Below, piece after piece: positions 22,558 through 33,503 of a stretch of 64,000 nucleotides of DNA (positions within the stretch are counted from its first letter, which is position 1; each line of letters begins with the position of its first letter). The notes under the pieces were generated by a model, which saw nothing but the letters and a program-made list of their open reading frames with translations, was not told the origin of the DNA and did not search any database. Position numbers and translations under genes: made by a program. The stretch covers positions 197,253-261,252 of the forward strand of contig SIJG01000074.1 of the NCBI GenBank assembly GCA_023374025.1, written 5' to 3'. Source of the DNA: Heterodera schachtii. Taxonomy: Eukaryota; Nematoda; Chromadorea; Rhabditida; Heteroderidae.

Positions 22558-25183
22558 ATGGAAATTGAACTCAGTCAAAATGAAACTGCTCAAAAGGCGG
22601 CCGGCGAAAACGATGTGAAGGAATTGGTCAGCACTTCGTTCGCCGCAATGGGAAACGGGCGCAGTTTCAACGCATTGCTTAAGGGGGTCGGTTTGTGCAG
22701 AATTATGGCCGGACATTTGGCAAAACTCAGCAATTTTTGGCGGAAATTCGGGCTCTCTTGCAGTAACACGACCACAAAACAATTCAACAACTTTAATCCA
22801 CCATTACTTTTTCTGGAAGCATCGGAATTAAACATTTTTGGTATCATTCGATAGCCCTAACAAATAAGAGTTCTCTATTAGCCTGTGAAACTTACAAAAA
22901 ATTCGTTTGTTTCAAAAGTAATGGTATTGAGAAAATCTGTTTTTAAAGTTTTTTAGTCAACTTTTCTGTAATTTTGCGTATAATAAAGGACTCTTGGGGC
23001 TATCGAATTATAGCAAAAATGAATTAAATTGAAAGAAAAACCATTTTATGGCCGTGTGAATTGCAATAGAGCCGAAACTCATATTGCTCCTGGTCATTAA
23101 TCATGACAAAAAAATGCCTTTAATGCGAAAATCCGTTGCATTTTCATCGCGTCTCATTGTCAGGTGCAAGTGCTTTCGGCCGCCCCTCCCACCATTTTGG
23201 CCCGGTTAACCGTGGCGGACGAACACACAAACGACGCGGGCATAATGCACACCGGATTTGCTGCAGCAATGGCCGACGTGCTGACGGCGGCGACCGTTCG
23301 AATCACCGCCGCCCAACAAACGCCCGTCGTTTCGGTGGACCTGACAATTGCGTAGGTTTTTCTCGCATTTAATCATTTTTTGAGCATAAACCTGGCTTTA
23401 GAGTTTCCTGCATTTTTGAATAAAACCAATAAACATTCTTTGGTTTTGGAACCTTTTTTTAAGACCGAACAAAATTCAAATTTAAACTCTTTCGTCCTCC
23501 CACCCAAAAAAATAATATTTTTAAGGGTCATTTTAGAAATTGACATGGACAGAAAAACTGTCATTTATTTGTAGTCAAATACTTTTGTTCATTTGCTTAA
23601 TTACAAAGTCTTACCGAGGGACAAAAATTCGAACAAAAACCCTGATAAATTCAAAATTTTTTTGCGTTTAATTATTTTTTGTTGTTATTATCGTTGACAT
23701 CGTTTTTTTTTTGTCTCAGAATTGTTCAGCCCGCCCGAATTGGAGACATTTTGTTGATGGAGGCCAACTGTTTGCAGGCCGACCGGTCCATTGCGTTCAC
23801 CGAGGCCATTTTTCGTCGTAAAAGTGACGGACAAATGATTGTGAAGGCGAGCCAACAGGTGAAATCACTGCAATTAATCACTTTGAACTGACATTAAAAT
23901 GATAAACTTCGCACAAAATACAATTTACCAAAACTGTTTGAGGTTTAATTGAGCACTTTTTGGGCGGTTGATGTTCACTAAGTTGGCATATGTTTGCCCA
24001 TTTATGTAATTCAAGACCTAAGTTTAAATAGAAAATTGGTTCGAGTTTGGATTACCGATTCGGCCGAGACGGAAACAGTTTTTTAATCTTTTTCGGAATT
24101 GGAACAGTCCAAACCAAACTCCTTTGTTCTGCCTGTGATTTTCCCTTCTGTCCGTGTTTAACTTCTTTTTTGTCCTTCTCTTTCAGTTGGCCATTCTCCA
24201 TTATTTGTCATTGAAAGCGAAGGGAAAGGGCGGCGACGGAAATGACACCAAAAAAGGGCCCACTGATTGTGAACAGCAACAGCAGCAGCAGAACGGACTG
24301 ACAGAAGCGGACAGAACAAACGGAGGACAGCAAAGGAGCGACGCGGACGGAGGGACGACGGACGAAGCAGCAAATTTGGACCGAGCCGAAAAATTGGTGG
24401 CCCGGAGGGGAAATGCGAAGAACTTCAACAGAATGGCGGAGAATGTGAGTGAGTGTGTAGGTGTTCACTGATGATGGATTTTAGTTATCCATTAAAAAGA
24501 TAATGGGATAACAAATGGCGAAACTAAGGGAAATCCCCCGAGGGATTTCTCCGTGCCACTCAATCCAAAACATAACGCCCGCTTTTCCAGTTGCGTGTGA
24601 CCCGGGCGGAGCCATTCGTTTTGGAAGCGGAGATCGAACTTGGCTCTAAACACCTTAACGAAGGCGGCACAATGCACGGCGGATTCGTCGCCACACTCGT
24701 CGACATCGGTAAGCAATAATTACCTAACTATTTTTTAAAAATCTATATAATTAGTTTAATGAATTCAGTGTCGTGTTGTGTCGTAGAATTGGCCGCGCCG
24801 AACAGTTCGCTAAAGTCACTGTTCGTCTCGATAAGGTGAGTGTTTTCGGGTTCACCTTTTTAAACGAATGATTTTAACCAAAAGCAGTTTTGTTGAAAAG
24901 CATCGATTGTAAATTCAATTAATTTCTACCGCCCTATTTTGCAATTGTGACACAATTAACTAATGATTCCGTCCCGATTTTAAGTTATTTGCTGCCCGCA
25001 AAAATTGGAGAGAGAATCGTCATCAAATCGGAGTGTCTGAAGGTCGGACGGAGCATCACATTCACAGAGACAACGATCAGTCGGAAGAGAGACGGCGCCG
25101 TTCTTGCCAAGGCCAAACATAACATTTCCATGGCACGGAATTCGGACGGAACCCATCAAAGGGGCAAGGAGGGAAACAATTAA
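22558..25183 (+). CDS. Double hot-dog acyl-CoA thioesterase-like protein (ACOT13/Them2 type)
   Basis: Exons 22558-22686, 23164-23351, 23720-23858, 24187-24444, 24591-24708, 24787-24835, 24985-25183, all phase-consistent. Family members hydrolyse acyl-CoA to free fatty acid and CoA as tetramers of single hot-dog domains. Domain 1 reads VLSAAPPTILARLTVADEHT, NDAGIMHTGFAAAMADVL, VVSVDLTIA and ARIGDILLMEANCLQ. A Gln/Asp-rich linker follows in exon 4 (EQQQQQQNGLTEADR). Domain 2 reads LRVTRAEPFVLEAEIEL, LNEGGTMHGGFVATLVDIE, LFVSISYLLPAKIGERIV. The catalytic-type Asn and Asp are kept in both (HTND...MAD and LNEG...LVD), but domain 1 has HTG where the family has HGG. Two domains in one chain would give a dimer of pseudo-dimers. 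No localisation signal is evident. Confidence 0.85.
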
Positions 25184-25608
25184 TTAGTCAGTCCTGTGTG
25201 AAAATTCACTTTTTGTATTGTATATTGGAAAATGCCGCAAAACAGACTACCATTTCATTATTGTACCATTTGAGCGAGAAAAGACACACACAAACAAACA
25301 ATCTTTGCATAATATAAATTTGCGTTTTGGTGGAGAGGCATAAACAAAGGAAGGAACTGATTGTGAGGAACTCTTCAAGCAGTAGCTATAATGGTGCAGA
25401 GGAAAGTGTGGGAAATGTTGTGTAACAAACAAACGGAAAAATAAAATAACATTAGGAAAAAGCCGGTAAGAATCGAATAAAAATGTCGAATGAAGTAGGG
25501 AGTGACGTGCCGCAACCATTGATCAATTCTCATCAACCACCATCATCAACATCATTCACTTATCCACCAATCCGAATCGTAACACAATTAGCATATCATC
25601 ATTATTCA
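25184..25608. other. Convergent 3' spacer
   Basis: Lies between the ends of the thioesterase-like gene (+) and the demethylase gene (-). AT-rich with possible polyadenylation signals (AATAAA near 25441 and 25475). No exon supported. Confidence 0.5.
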
Positions 25609-28600
25609 TCACTGCATCATCCGGGTGATGCTCGCCAACTCGTCAACGTCGGCGAAAGGGTCGGCCGACTGTTGGTGCTGTGACGCCGCGGGTGTCGACG
25701 ATTGTCGTTGCTTCTGCTGCGGCTCTCCGCCTAGCGCCGAAAAGCGTGAGAATTTTGAAAAGGGTCGCTGGTCGGCGGCAGTGGTGGAAGGCGGCAGCGG
25801 AATTTGGTCAATGTTCATTTCGTCATTCAGCCCGAAGGAGCTCGGCGCGTCCATTCTGCAAAGAACATCAATTGTATACAATTTTTAAAGGGCTATTACG
25901 CCCAGAGAGAAACGGGTTCCCGATGGTTTTTGGGGTTGGAAGTACGCGTTGGAAAAAACCAAATCTTAGTGAATGGTGGAGTTGAGCCCCGTGCACCACA
26001 GACCGGGTCGAATGGGCGCCAGCCCGGTTTTTGGGGTATAATTCTCTAAAGTTTTTTGGTCCTAACTTTTTGAAGTTTAACAAAAAAAAATTTGAAATTT
26101 CGTAGGCAAATAAATCACACTTAAATTTGACCCCCACCGCGTGAACCACCCCACCCAACTATCTTTTGTGAAAATTTGCCTTTGTGTGCTTTAAAATTTG
26201 CTGACCCACTCTCAACTCTTCTTACGCCAACAAACATTTGAGAAATGTGATGCAATTCGTTGACGGTGCTGCTGATGGGTTGCTGTGGCTGCTGGTACGG
26301 TGCTGGTTGGTTGCTGAACCCTCCTCGGCTGGGTGGTGGTTGGTCACCGAACCCTCGGCTGCCCCACTGATTGTTGCCGGTGTTCCATTGGTTGTTGTTC
26401 CCCCCAAACGTGTCGTTTCGTGATGTGCCCTTGAATTCGCTGAAGGTGCTGCTGGTGGGTTCCGACGGTGGCGGTTGGTACGGTTGTTGGCCACCGAAAC
26501 CTCCGCTGCCCCACTGATTGTTGCCGCTGTTCCATGGGTCGTCCGCCCCAAATTTGCCGTTGTTGCCGCTGTTCCATGGGTCGTCCGCCCCAAATTTGCC
26601 GTTGTTCCATTGATTGTTGTTCCCTCCAGATTTGCCGTTGTTCCATTGGTCGTCTCCCCCAAATTTGTCGTTGTTCCCATTGGTTGTTCCCGCCAGAATT
26701 GCCATTGTTCCATTGGCTGTTCCCTCTAAAGTTGCCGCTGTTCCGTTGGTTGTTCCCCCAAGTGTTGCGGCGGTTGTTCCATTGGTCGTCCCCTCCAAAG
26801 TTGCCGTTATTCCATTGGTTGTTGCCCCTGTTGCTGTTGTTGTTGGACGGTTTAAACGCGTGTGACATCGGCCTTTGATGAAATGAATTTGTGCCATACT
26901 GATTGTGGGCGGTCGTCTTTGTTTCTTGGCCACGGAGGCGTTGGAGTGGCGATCGGTGCGAAAATTCGGGCGAATCGTCATGGATTTCGATGAGTTTGTT
27001 GTGCGCCACCTTCGGTATTGACTTTCGGTGGGGTCCTTAACCCAAATGCATGACAATTAGTGAATGAAATGTCCCATTTCCCCCATCACTTTGGTTGCCC
27101 ATTTTGCGCTCTTTGCCAAACGTTCCGAAGGACGTGGACTGTGTTGTGAACGCCGCGTCGTCAGCAATGGTCGCGTTTTGCTGTCCGGTGCCCTCCTCCG
27201 CCCCCTTTTGTTGTGTTGCGAATTCGTCAAACGCATTGTCCGCTTCGTTGTGCTGTCCACCACCATCGATGTTGTTGTTGTTGTTGGTTGTTGAAGAATA
27301 TTCAAAGCGCTTTTTCAGCTGATGAATGTGCGTCGGGGGTGGCGGTTTTGCCATCTAATTAGGTTAGGTTATTAGTGCATTTTAAACAAATTGGGGGAGC
27401 CGAACCAAATCACACTGAATTTTGTAAAAAAATCATACCATTGAGTTTCTTTCCGAAAATGAGCAAATTAAATTGGGGTGCCCCCCCCCCCCATTTTCCC
27501 CCGTCTTACATTTGACGCCTTTCGCCACGCCGACTGCATCGGCTTCTGTCCGAGCTTCACAATTTCGCCCATTGGGTTGAAGCTGCCGGACGACGAGGGC
27601 GTGTGCAAATGGGTTGACAATGGCAAACCCCCGACCAAAATAGGGCCATTCGCGGTGGTCAACGGAGTGCCGGCATTCTTCTCTGGAAATGCGGGAATAT
27701 AACATTGTTTTTGCTTTTTTTTCATTTGACACGATGGAATTGTCGTAGAAAAAGCGGTTTTTGGTTGGTTCTTCACATATATATGTTCAAAAGTTTTGAT
27801 GGTTTCGACTCCAACTGGGAATATTTTTGAAAAGTAATTTCTACATCGGTGGTCAAAACGTATCAGGACTACTGGATATTCTACAAAAAAGAAAACAAAC
27901 TTTTGAGTGCCTTTTTCTGCACCGTTTCCTCAACCGCTCCGTGTCTTTTCACTGTAAAAAAGGAATTAAAACAAAATTATTAAATAAACTGCAAACTTTT
28001 TCTTTTGTCATCCTTCGGCGGCTGTTTCACTGACTAAATTTAAAAATGAGTGTGTAAATACTTTATTAAATGCTTTTAATGAAATTTGTTACCAAAGTAA
28101 CGGGCGGCTCCATCGGCGCCGGCACAGTGAATTCGGCACTTTCACAGCGAAACTTCGGTGCAAATTGCACCTCGAGCTGCACGCACACGAGGCCAACCTC
28201 GTTGATTTTGCCAAGGAGCGCCTGAAGGGGATGAAAGTTTTACCGAAAAATTGGATGCAAATTAATTGCAACAATTCAAAAACAAAACTAAATACCAAAG
28301 CCCCGGCCCGTGACTCATGGGTTTTTTTAGTTTTCCATCAGGAGAAAGAAATCAATTTTTGGATTTTAAAATGCCAAAGGCAAGCACACCTGACCATCAT
28401 TTGATCGTTTTTAAATAATTTTGGTATTTGTTGAGCGTTAATTTGGAAGGAAAGCGATGTCAGAGTACACAAATGCGTCTCGAGTCCCTCCGCTGCTGCT
28501 CACCTGAAACTCCTTGACCAAATGGCGAGGCCGCGTGATGCCCTCGATCACTTCGGGCTGCTTGGACTTCAGCAACCGCTTGGCAAAGTGCAGAAGGGGG

Positions 28601-31600
28601 AAGAGGCCATTGACCACCATCGAAGGGAGGGAACGGAGATAATCTGACATGACAAAGTTGGTGGTGAACAGTCTTTTTTGGCCTTCTTACCTAAGTCATA
28701 ATTCTGCGTCGGAGTGAATTCCATTTCGGCTTCATTTTCGAAAACCGATTGAATTGGGTTGAAAGTGAATGAGCCCTAAAAAGACCAAAAATTATGTTTA
28801 CACAAAAAAGAGTTGCTAACGTCAGATGCGTTGCCCAACAATTCGTCGTAGCAAATTTCCTCGCCAACCGAATTCAGTTGCACTTTTTGGCCATTGTCAT
28901 CCGCCAATTTGACATCCGTTTCGGCAGAATTTTCTGCTTTTTCCTCGCCGTCCCCTGCGTCAGAGTCATGGGTGGCAGCAGCCTCATCATCTGGGACTTT
29001 CTGGAAGGTTTTCGGAAAAATGTAATACTTCCGAGGATTTCATTTCCGGTGGGAAAGGAGACTGATCCCATGGCAATGGAAATTGGGTGTTTTTTTAAAT
29101 TTGTGTTGACCGACCTCATCGTCCCTTTCCTCGCTGCTTTTCGCTTCCTCCTCCAATGCCGACTGACAATTTTTGTGTGCCGCCACTGCTGCTGCTGATG
29201 GTGCCGTTGAATTCTCAATGTTGTGCGCTTCTTCCGGCAATTTTTTCTGGTAAATTCGGTGCGTTGCGTTGCGCACAATTTGCGCCATGAAACACCAAAA
29301 CATTTGTTTAAAATGCGGGAAGCGATATTTGCTGCCGATCTGTGCACAAATTTTTGATTGGAAAATGCCATTGATTCCCATCACCTTGATGCGATCCTCG
29401 GACTTTGACACGCGAATCTGCATCGGAATTGAGTAACTGTGCAGGAAATTGCCGCCAAAAACGAGCGAATCGACGGGCGTATAAACGCAATGAATCCATC
29501 CTGAAAAAGGCATAACAATGTGCCGAAAATTAAGACTTTTAAATTTTAATGTATCCAAAATTCGAAACCGATTAAATCACAATTTGGATTGATACGTGCG
29601 AAGAAAAAGTTGGGACAATTTTAGTGTTGAAAATTGTCATAAAAAGACCCTAAACCGGACCAATTTTGACCACCCACCCGATGGGATGATGAGCGTGTCG
29701 CCCTGGCGGAGTCGGATGCGTGAACACTTGGTGTGCTTGCCAAAGAAGGTTGAGTTTTCATTTCCGCTCAGAATCCATTCCTCGTAGAAGTTCAGGTTAT
29801 GCTTCGTCGGCTCAATCATCCAAAAGATCTTAAAATGCGAATTCAATGAGATTTTTTAGTAATTTTTGGCTGATTTTTTATCTTGTCCTCTAGAGAGGAG
29901 GTCCATTCCCATGTACATCAAAGTCATAAAAAAGGAACGTGACCATCAATTCGGCTTGTTTGGGGTATATATAAAGAATCCAACTTTCTGCATTTAATTT
30001 AATATAAAATGTTGAAACCATCGCCAACCTTTTCGCCCCGGAGGATGTGGTACCAGACGGACGTGCCGCCAAAATCTGAATTAAAAACGAATAGTCTCAT
30101 TACTAATTAATTTCCATCATATGAATGTTTTTTAAATGGGTTTTACTCACCGATATGGAAATCGGTGAAGCAATTTGCGACGCTCATCAAGCAATACCTT
30201 AGAAAAAATAACAGAAATTTGGGTAAAATGGGGTGGGGGGGAAACCTTTGCACTTTTGGGTAGGTGGAGAAATCGTTGGCCCGTGCCCAGGCACTGCGCT
30301 GGAGAAGGTTTTCCTGCCGCGCGAACAGTTCCTTGGGCCACACATTGTCAATCCAATCGATCTCAGAGACAAATGCCGGCGCACTCACCCAAAACAGAAA
30401 ATTGTTGTAAAAGCAAATTTACACCGATAAAATTGTTACTTTGTCCGCCAATTTGGTGTTGGTAAATTCGAGCGAAAGCACGTTCAACAGTTTGGTGCGC
30501 TCCGACGGGTTGCGCCTAAAGTTGGACAGCAAATAAAAGCCATGTCCGTGTGAAAAATCTAATTTGAGCTACATTATATTAGTGATAGCGGCGGCGGCCA
30601 ATTTGAAATTTTTATTAATTCTCTGAGAAATTTCAACAGTGGTAGATCCATAAATGTATCGGATCAATTAAGTAAATACTAATGTCCGAAATAACTTTAA
30701 ATGACGGTAATTATAAGATGCCCAAAATGCCTTTGTCCGATTCCAATCGCAACTTTCTCAAAGTCAAAGATTGCCCTCAGCCGCTCACTTATAATAGTCG
30801 ACAAAGTCCTTCAGCAGCATGTAGGTGCCCTTCTGTTCGTACACTTCGACAACTTCAATTCGCCTCTCTCCGCCGATGAGTTCTTGAAGAGGGAAATGCG
30901 AAAATGGGAATGGTCGAAGACAAAAACAACATACCGAGCACATCCGAAACGCCGAATTGCTCCGGGTCCGGCATTCTATAACCAAATTTTAAGGCAAAAA
31001 ATAGAAAACAGGAAACCTCATTCCCAACTGTTCCGGCGGTACGCTGAACAAAAGTGGGCGAAGCAAGCCCGACTTTTTGATATATTCCATGGTGAATTCT
31101 GAATAAAACAAAAGGGTTTAAGGCAAGGAAATAAGCCATAGTTGGGTAAGAAGAACCAGGCTAAATTTTTGACATTTTTGTGGATAAATCGCGGCATTTT
31201 TGGACAAAAACGCTTTAAACCAAACCATTTCTAGTCATATCTGGCAAATCGTTTAAAACAGTAAGCTTCAAATGCTGATATTTAACCATTTTTTGGGGGG
31301 GGGGGGGGATTTTACACTGCCGATGGGTTTTGAAACCCAAACAGTACCACTGACGGGCAATGTCAGCACAGTGTCCGGCTGCTCATAGGCCGGGTCGTCG
31401 AGTATTTCCTCAATTGGGTAGGGCAATTTGCACAGCCTTTCCGCTTTGTTGACAAATGCGTCGGGTTCGGGCTCGTCAAGCTGACTCAGATCATCAATCT
31501 TAAAGAGCAGAGGGAAGGGAATATGCAAGTGTTGGAAATGAAATCCTAATCAGTTTGGACCTTGTTTTTTCGACTTCTTTTCGGGTAGCGTTCCTCAACA

Positions 31601-31647
31601 AAATCCCTCGGGTCCCATTCAATCGAAGAAGTTGTGCTTGAATCCAT
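25609..31647 (-). CDS. KDM7/PHF8-like JmjC histone demethylase
   Basis: Fe(II)/2-oxoglutarate enzyme expected to remove methyl groups from histone lysines. Exons in order: 31561-31647, 31348-31498, 31017-31098, 30935-30975, 30789-30882, 30440-30515, 30246-30388, 30151-30197, 30029-30075, 29639-29828 region (29678-29828), 29115-29500, 28821-29000, 28691-28775, 28504-28643, 28140-28221, 27510-27682, 27090-27354, 26236-27035, 25609-25855. Diagnostic blocks: [126 protein letters not shown]. Metal ligands H-x-D (FHID) and the distal H (GWIH) are present. No PHD finger is seen in the two N-terminal exons. The C-terminal exons carry GNNQWNNG repeats with a 1-base frameshift near 26676; their assignment to this gene rests on matching phases. 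The 30440/30388 junction lacks an AG acceptor. Confidence 0.85.
26236..26860 (-). repeat. Coding minisatellite (NNQW repeats)
   Basis: On the minus strand about a dozen imperfect units translate to GNNQWNNGNFGGDD-like peptides within the tail exon of the demethylase gene. A run GTTCCC at 26673-26678 has one extra C relative to the other units (GTTCC), which shifts the frame between the two halves. Confidence 0.75.
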
Positions 31648-31904
31648 GTGTCTAGCAAAATCTGCTAACAATTTTGTTACGCTAAATATACCAAGGTTAC
31701 GAAAAATTAAGTCGAATAGGTCTCAAGACTAGAGAACTCGGACATTACAAACAAACAATTCGAAAGCTTAACATATTTCGAAGGTAAAAATTCAAAAAAA
31801 GTCCAAATTTTTTAAGTTTTTTCTTTATTTAATTTTAAATGAGTCGATTCGAAAAATTATTCAAAAAACAAATTTTTTAACGCCTATATCTTTTTTCTAG
31901 GGTT

Positions 31905-32430
31905 GTACGGGACCGGGAAATTTTACCAAAACCGGGACCTGAGAAGCCGGGACCGGGACCTCGGTTTTTGTCCGGGACCGGGGTACTTATACAGTTTGAC
32001 ACACATAAAAATTTTTGTTTAATGATAAAACGTGTTTCCAGGGGTTTTCGAGGCCGCTGATCATGAATATACACTCTATTTGACGAATTTCTGAACCCCT
32101 AACCCGAAACTCGAACATTCTTTTGATTTTTTTTTTCAGTATGTGTTGAATTACATGGCATCAATGCTTAGTCTGAATCAATATAATATGAGCCATCACA
32201 TTGGATAATCATGTAGCACTCATTTTGAAACATTTAAAAACGATTTTTGAAAAAAAAATTTCAAAAAAAGGTTCGAATTTCGGGTTAGGGGTTCGGAAAT
32301 TGTCAAATAGAGTTCATATTCATGTTCAGCGGCTACGAAAATCCCTGAAAACAGGCTTTTATCATTAAAAATAAAATATATTTTTTTATGTGGGTCAAAC
32401 TGTATAAGTACCGGGACCGGGAGCAACCGG
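31905..32430. mobile_element. GGGACCGGG-type repeat interrupted by a second element
   Basis: Both sides of the insert at 31982-32412 are rich in CCGGGACCGGG units like those in the MITE at 5496-5676. Outer boundaries are not clear; the left may begin near GTACGGGACCGGGAAATT at 31907. Confidence 0.5.
31982..32412. mobile_element. Nested hAT-like MITE
   Basis: Ends GGTACTTATACAGTTTGAC and its inverse GTCAAACTGTATAAGTACC, flanked by GGGACCGG on both sides (31974-31981, 32413-32420), an 8-bp duplication. The interior has the inverted 'cgctgatcatgaat' / 'attcatgttcagcgg' pair shared with the elements at 21337 and 46563. Confidence 0.8.
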
Positions 32431-32794
32431 GAAATTTTAAAAATTCAAAAAAATTTAAAAAATTGAATTTTAATTAATTCCAATTGAAAATAATACAAAA
32501 TTAAATTTTTATTTTGTTTTTTATTTAATAAAATTCAAAAGTTAAAAATTAGGTAACCATTTTTGGTGTTTCAATAATTTGTGACTATTTTTTTAGTTTT
32601 AATCAAAAATTTCAGGGGGTTGTAAAAAGGATATGAACCAAATGTTTCTCGACTCGAGACTCTTGAATTTCCAATTCCCGAAATTGGTCTAATCAAATCC
32701 ACTAAAATTTTGGGATTGATTAAGCTTTCCGAGATTGGGTTTTCAGGGCGCCTGATCAGAATAAAACAAATGATCAGCACATTTCATTTTTCAG

Positions 32795-33140
32795 GATCCA
32801 TTCAACTGGCAAGCAATTTGCAAAAGTAAGGAGGAGTACTACTTGTAGTACAGCTCAGTGGGATGCCTTCTTAATTTGTTTTACAATTAATTAATTAGTT
32901 TTGTCCAAAGATCGGTTTCACGATGCGACGAAATCAGTGGCCTAATGGACAAAGTCAATTTGATAATCAATTAAATAAATAAATTAATCATTCAAGTTAT
33001 TCTTTTACTTACATTTTACCGAATTATTTGCCAATTTAATTTAAATTCTTTTCTTCGACAGAATCCGGGCATACTTTACAATGAACAGGCTGATCAATGG
33101 AAAAGTGGCTCAAGGACTGATCAACAACTTTCTTGGATAA
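32795..33140 (+). CDS. Possible 3' end of a small gene (two exons)
   Basis: Exon 32795-32825 (TTTTTCAG acceptor, GTAAGG donor) reads SIQLASNLQ and joins in phase to 33062-33140 (TTCGACAG acceptor), reading IRAYFTMNRLINGKVAQGL and ending INNFLG-stop. Both splice sites are good and phase 2 matches. No upstream exon or family was recognised, and the piece is only about 36 residues. Confidence 0.3.
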
Positions 33141-33503
33141 AATAATGCCTCAAGAAAATTTTTTGTACGAGTTTATTTTGACCCATTTGTGTAACTCCAT
33201 TTTCGGAGTTTCTCTTTTTTAGCATCATTTGATAAAAATAAATCACATGGATAAAATTTACAAAATTTGAATTTTTTTAAACATGTTTAAAAGGTGTCTT
33301 TTTAGCATCATTTATAGAATTAAATCGATATCTTTGTTATGTTTCACAGAATTAAATTGATAATTTGATTAATAATATTAAGTTTTGCTTGCTATCCATG
33401 CTCTGTTAAATATGTAGAAGTATTTATGCTTATGCAAAACTGAGATAAAATCTGTCAAAAATATGAAATACAGTAAAACTGATTGAGCAATTTTCTTCCC
33501 GTT

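Noticed and set aside
23136..23372. Second plus frame over the first hot-dog domain
   Set aside because: Different frame from the one giving the hot-dog motifs; no splice support.
25483..25985. Plus-strand frames over the last exon of the demethylase gene
   Set aside because: Minus frame ends in a proper stop and joins in phase to the previous exon; plus frames are shadows.
26468..26878. Plus-strand frames opposite the NNQW region, with Cys-rich repeats
   Set aside because: Mirror of the minisatellite. The minus-strand frame has matching splice phases on both sides.
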